6,945 nucleotides of DNA from Helicobacteraceae bacterium. Lineage in GTDB: Bacteria > Campylobacterota > Campylobacteria > Campylobacterales > SZUA-545. The translations under genes and the position numbers were made by a program. The notes beneath the pieces are model-generated. The model saw only the letters and a program-made list of their open reading frames with translations. It did not search any database and was not told the DNA's origin. Shown piece by piece: positions 4,973 through 6,945 of this stretch. The stretch is taken from assembly GCA_031282285.1 (NCBI GenBank), contig JAITEA010000203.1, positions 1-6,945 on the forward strand, given 5' to 3'. Within the stretch, counting starts at the first letter, position 1, and every line of letters starts with the position of its first letter.

Positions 4973-6832
4973 CTATTGATTTTGCCAATAGAAATAAGGA
5001 TAACCGACGCCTTCGTCTATTCTCCAAGGAGCGCTATCGTTGTTGCCATCAAAAGACCAACCTAAACCACTTTGGTAGGTATCTTGCAACAAGAAAGCAT
5101 CGTCGGCTATACCTGTTCCAGAATACGCGTTACCGTCGATAAAGTCGAAGAAGTCCGTTGTATCCAGACCATTTCGTGCAAGATTGTTTGAAATCATTGT
5201 GATGCTATCCCCATACATAGTAGCGCCAACAACGCGATTTACGCCATAATCGCCGCTTGCAATCGACGAATTGATGGCGGCATTATTCTGGATCGTAGGG
5301 TTATTTACAGCCCACCCGACAATGCCACCAGCGCGTACACCTGAGTTAACGCTTCCCGTAGAATAGTTATTCGCTATTATAGCGCCAAAGCGCGCATTTC
5401 CTGCAATGCCGCCGACATCAGACCCGCCGCTGGTGCTTCCAGTAAAATAATTATTTATGACATTATTATTTTTATTGTCGCCATTTGTAGTACTGGTAAC
5501 CCCTCCCGCTATGCCGCCAATAAAGGAGGAGCCAGTTATATTACCCGTGGCATAACTAGTCGTAACGTTAGACTCCCACACCACGGTTCCGGCGATACCG
5601 CCGACGAAACGAGCTCCGCTAACGTTGCCGGTGGAGTAACTCTGCGTTACCGAAGAACGTCTATCAAGCATTCCAGCGATACCGCCGACATACTCGCCAA
5701 CTGAATCTGGATATACTTCGTTAATCGCGGAGCCAACGTTCCCCGTAGAATAACTGCGCGTTATTATGGAATCTTGTCTAACGGCTCCCGCGATTCCGCC
5801 AACATAGGAACCAGAGAAAGGATCCTCTGCCATTGCACTAATCTCGCTGGTAGAGTAGCTATCCGTTATTGCAGAATTTCCACCAACTCCGCCCGCTATG
5901 CCTCCTAGGTTACTATTATTGCCGCTGACGCTTCCCATAGAATAACTATTTATTATTATAGAGTAGAAGCCAATAGACCCCGCAAGTCCGCCAGCGCCTC
6001 CGCCTATTGCGCTAACACTTCCGATAAAGTAACTTTTTGTTATTATAGAGTAGAAGCCAATAGACCCCGCAATACCGCCTACGCCACTGCTCGTTCCGTT
6101 AACTTCTCCCGTAGCATAGCTGTTTATTATAAAGCCATTGTAGACATATCCCGCTATAGCGCCAACAACGCCATCCCCTCTTACCGCTTTACCCTCGGCT
6201 ATCTCAACGCCAAGGTTTCTGATGTGAGCGAATATGGCAGGTTCGTTGCTAAATTCGTCATAATCACCCTTGACATAACTAAACAGTCCAACATTATAGC
6301 CTTCGGCATATGCGTTTGTCCGATCAATCCATAACCCCGTTAGTTTATAGTTGTTGCCATTGAAAATACCGCTAAAAGCGTCGCTGTCGTTGTAACCCCC
6401 AATCGGCTTCCAACCATAAGTTTGGTTAAACTCGTCTTGATCCTCTCCAGCTATTGCTTGTAGCTCAATATCGTTAAGCAGAATATACTTTCCTCTTAGA
6501 TTGTCTCTAATGGAGTTTAATTCCTCTTGATTGGTTATCTCAACCACATTAGGAACGGCGTAGAAATTGGTGTTGCCGTTTATGGTATAAGAGCCTAGAT
6601 TCAATACATCGTTTGAATCCGACGCTCTATATAAAGCGGTAGCGTTTACATCTAACTCATCTATTAGTTGCGTTAGATCGATTGTCGGACTATTTGAGTC
6701 GATCTCTTTTGATCCGTTAAAGTCTAGAACGCTATCGTAAAACGAAACCGTATAGACGCTTGGATTGCCGTTGTTATTGTTGTTTGTTATGCCGTTTGAC
6801 GAACTTCCTCCGCTACTTCCGCAACCAATCAA
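4973..6832 (-). CDS. Putative surface lipoprotein with GLUG repeats (start uncertain)
   Basis: I recognise the repeat family but no specific gene. From the TTG at 6832 the product has 619 residues. It begins with a lipobox LIGC, followed by a Gly/Ser/Asn-rich linker (about 4-24) and a small beta-rich domain (26-93, YTVSFYDS to NFYAV). Next comes a region with the GLUG-associated lead-in (97-170: EITNQEELNSIRDN, LLNDIEL, WKPIGG, FSGIFNGNNYKLTGL). About ten repeats of the type VGGIAG...SYSTGNVSG follow (224-524), and the C-terminus has LGWSF, APWRIDEG and YPYFYWQ. GLUG proteins are typically secreted or surface-bound and suspected adhesins; the role here is unknown. TTG 6832 is the only ATG/GTG/TTG start in the window, but it would leave out the hydrophobic part of the signal peptide, so the true start is upstream, perhaps the ATA at 6868 or outside the window. 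GC is lower than in the neighbours and CGATCG is absent, hinting at transfer or different selection. Confidence 0.85.
   Translation of the reverse strand: MIGCGSSGGSSSNGITNNNNNGNPSVYTVSFYDSVLDFNGSKEIDSNSPTIDLTQLIDELDVNATALYRASDSNDVLNLGSYTINGNTNFYAVPNVVEITNQEELNSIRDNLRGKYILLNDIELQAIAGEDQDEFNQTYGWKPIGGYNDSDAFSGIFNGNNYKLTGLWIDRTNAYAEGYNVGLFSYVKGDYDEFSNEPAIFAHIRNLGVEIAEGKAVRGDGVVGAIAGYVYNGFIINSYATGEVNGTSSGVGGIAGSIGFYSIITKSYFIGSVSAIGGGAGGLAGSIGFYSIIINSYSMGSVSGNNSNLGGIAGGVGGNSAITDSYSTSEISAMAEDPFSGSYVGGIAGAVRQDSIITRSYSTGNVGSAINEVYPDSVGEYVGGIAGMLDRRSSVTQSYSTGNVSGARFVGGIAGTVVWESNVTTSYATGNITGSSFIGGIAGGVTSTTNGDNKNNNVINNYFTGSTSGGSDVGGIAGNARFGAIIANNYSTGSVNSGVRAGGIVGWAVNNPTIQNNAAINSSIASGDYGVNRVVGATMYGDSITMISNNLARNGLDTTDFFDFIDGNAYSGTGIADDAFLLQDTYQSGLGWSFDGNNDSAPWRIDEGVGYPYFYWQNQ
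5261..6163 (-). repeat. Array of about ten GLUG-type repeats in the lipoprotein
   Basis: The coding strand encodes about ten units, each with [VLIA]GGI[AV]G, a variable stretch of 5-15 residues, then a segment like I.[NTR]SYSTGNVSG. Units are 25-40 residues apart. The eighth unit carries an Asn-rich insertion (about 449-460). The family is expected to fold as a beta-solenoid on the cell surface. Confidence 0.85.
5953..6072 (-). repeat. Two identical 33-base copies with an 87-base period inside the GLUG array
   Basis: Bases 5953-5985 and 6040-6072 are identical over 33 bases. Each encodes AGSIGFYSII, and the copies are 29 codons apart. The other units of the array have diverged in DNA sequence, so this pair looks like a recent tandem duplication or gene-conversion event that keeps the reading frame. 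Confidence 0.85.
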
Positions 6833-6868
6833 GAATAGCGAAGCGATCAGGATCGCGAAGCGTTTTAT
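6821..6868 (-). other. Lipoprotein signal peptide segment without a canonical start codon
   Basis: In the same frame as the lipoprotein, the 16 codons from ATA at 6868 read (M)KRFAILIASLFLIGC if ATA is counted as Met. This has a basic n-region (KR), a hydrophobic core and the lipobox LIGC, a textbook signal for signal peptidase II. Gly follows the Cys, which under the E. coli rule favours the outer membrane. No ATG, GTG or TTG lies between this segment and the window edge at 6945. Confidence 0.75.
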
Positions 6869-6886
6869 TAGTTTAGAGCTGAAAAC

Positions 6887-6902
6887 GGGGGGGGGGGGGG
6901 GG
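6887..6902. repeat. Homopolymer tract G16 (C16 on the lipoprotein coding strand)
   Basis: Sixteen G residues in a row, 18 bases upstream of the ATA at 6868 and 54 bases upstream of the TTG at 6832. Read on the minus strand the tract is open in the lipoprotein frame and would encode a run of prolines, and the frame continues open to the window edge. Long poly-G/C tracts at the 5' end of surface genes are the usual phase-variation switch in Campylobacter and Helicobacter. Here it could act on translation (if the start is further upstream) or on the promoter or leader. Confidence 0.9.
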
Positions 6903-6945
6903 TTGATTTCCGGCTTAAGCGAAACTGAAGCTTTTGCGTTAAGTT
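6903..6945 (-). other. Sequence upstream of the C16 tract, leader or 5' coding end of the lipoprotein gene
   Basis: On the minus strand one frame reads LNAKASVSLKPEIN into the proline run and has no stop. A second frame is also open, and the third has two TAA codons. There is no start codon and no clear promoter. It is either the untranslated leader or the continuation of the gene beyond the window. Confidence 0.35.

Noticed and set aside
4773..5027. An 84-residue minus-strand frame between aat and the lipoprotein gene
   Set aside because: It overlaps the end of the lipoprotein gene in another frame, crosses the palindromes and the G11 tract, and is Arg/Leu-rich without any recognisable feature.
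5261..6163. The repeated stretch as a CRISPR array
   Set aside because: The repeats are protein-coding, degenerate at the DNA level and lie in one long open frame with GLUG motifs. There are no uniform repeats with unique spacers.

Overview
The window looks like a chromosomal segment of a Campylobacterota (epsilonproteobacterial) genome. The basis is the gene order clpS-clpA-aat, which is the order I recall for Campylobacter, and a MurF ligase with a hydrophobic N-terminal extension of the kind seen in that group. Long G/C homopolymer tracts like those of Campylobacter and Helicobacter contingency loci also fit. No rRNA or other strong taxonomic marker is present, so the phylum is an inference and the genus is open. 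The housekeeping part is GC-rich and full of the hexamer CGATCG (about 19 copies by eye in the first 4.66 kb), which is not typical of the well-known AT-rich Campylobacter and Helicobacter species.

Layout. (1) Positions 1-1373, minus strand: murF, cut off by the left edge of the window just before its C-terminus. It makes UDP-MurNAc-pentapeptide for peptidoglycan. (2) Positions 1374-1437: a 64-bp divergent promoter region shared with clpS. (3) Positions 1438-4660, plus strand: a tight operon clpS-clpA-aat. The clpA start codon directly follows the clpS stop, and aat overlaps the end of clpA. The three products form the bacterial Leu N-degron pathway: Aat adds Leu or Phe to proteins with N-terminal Arg or Lys, ClpS recognises such N-termini, and ClpA unfolds the substrates for ClpP, which is not encoded here. 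(4) Positions 4661-4972: a non-coding stretch between convergent genes, with a C10 tract, a G11 tract, an imperfect direct repeat and several palindromes, including a probable terminator for the following gene. (5) Positions 4973 to about 6868, minus strand: a repeat-rich surface lipoprotein with about ten GLUG-type repeats. It has lower GC and no CGATCG. (6) Positions 6869-6945: its upstream region with a G16 tract (C16 on the coding strand).

The part most worth following up is the GLUG lipoprotein locus. Its lipoprotein signal peptide is intact, but no ATG, GTG or TTG lies in front of it inside the window. The reading frame stays open through the C16 tract to the window edge, and further homopolymer tracts lie on the other side of the gene. 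This is the architecture of a phase-variable surface antigen. A second point is ClpS, whose specificity-pocket residues differ from the E. coli protein.
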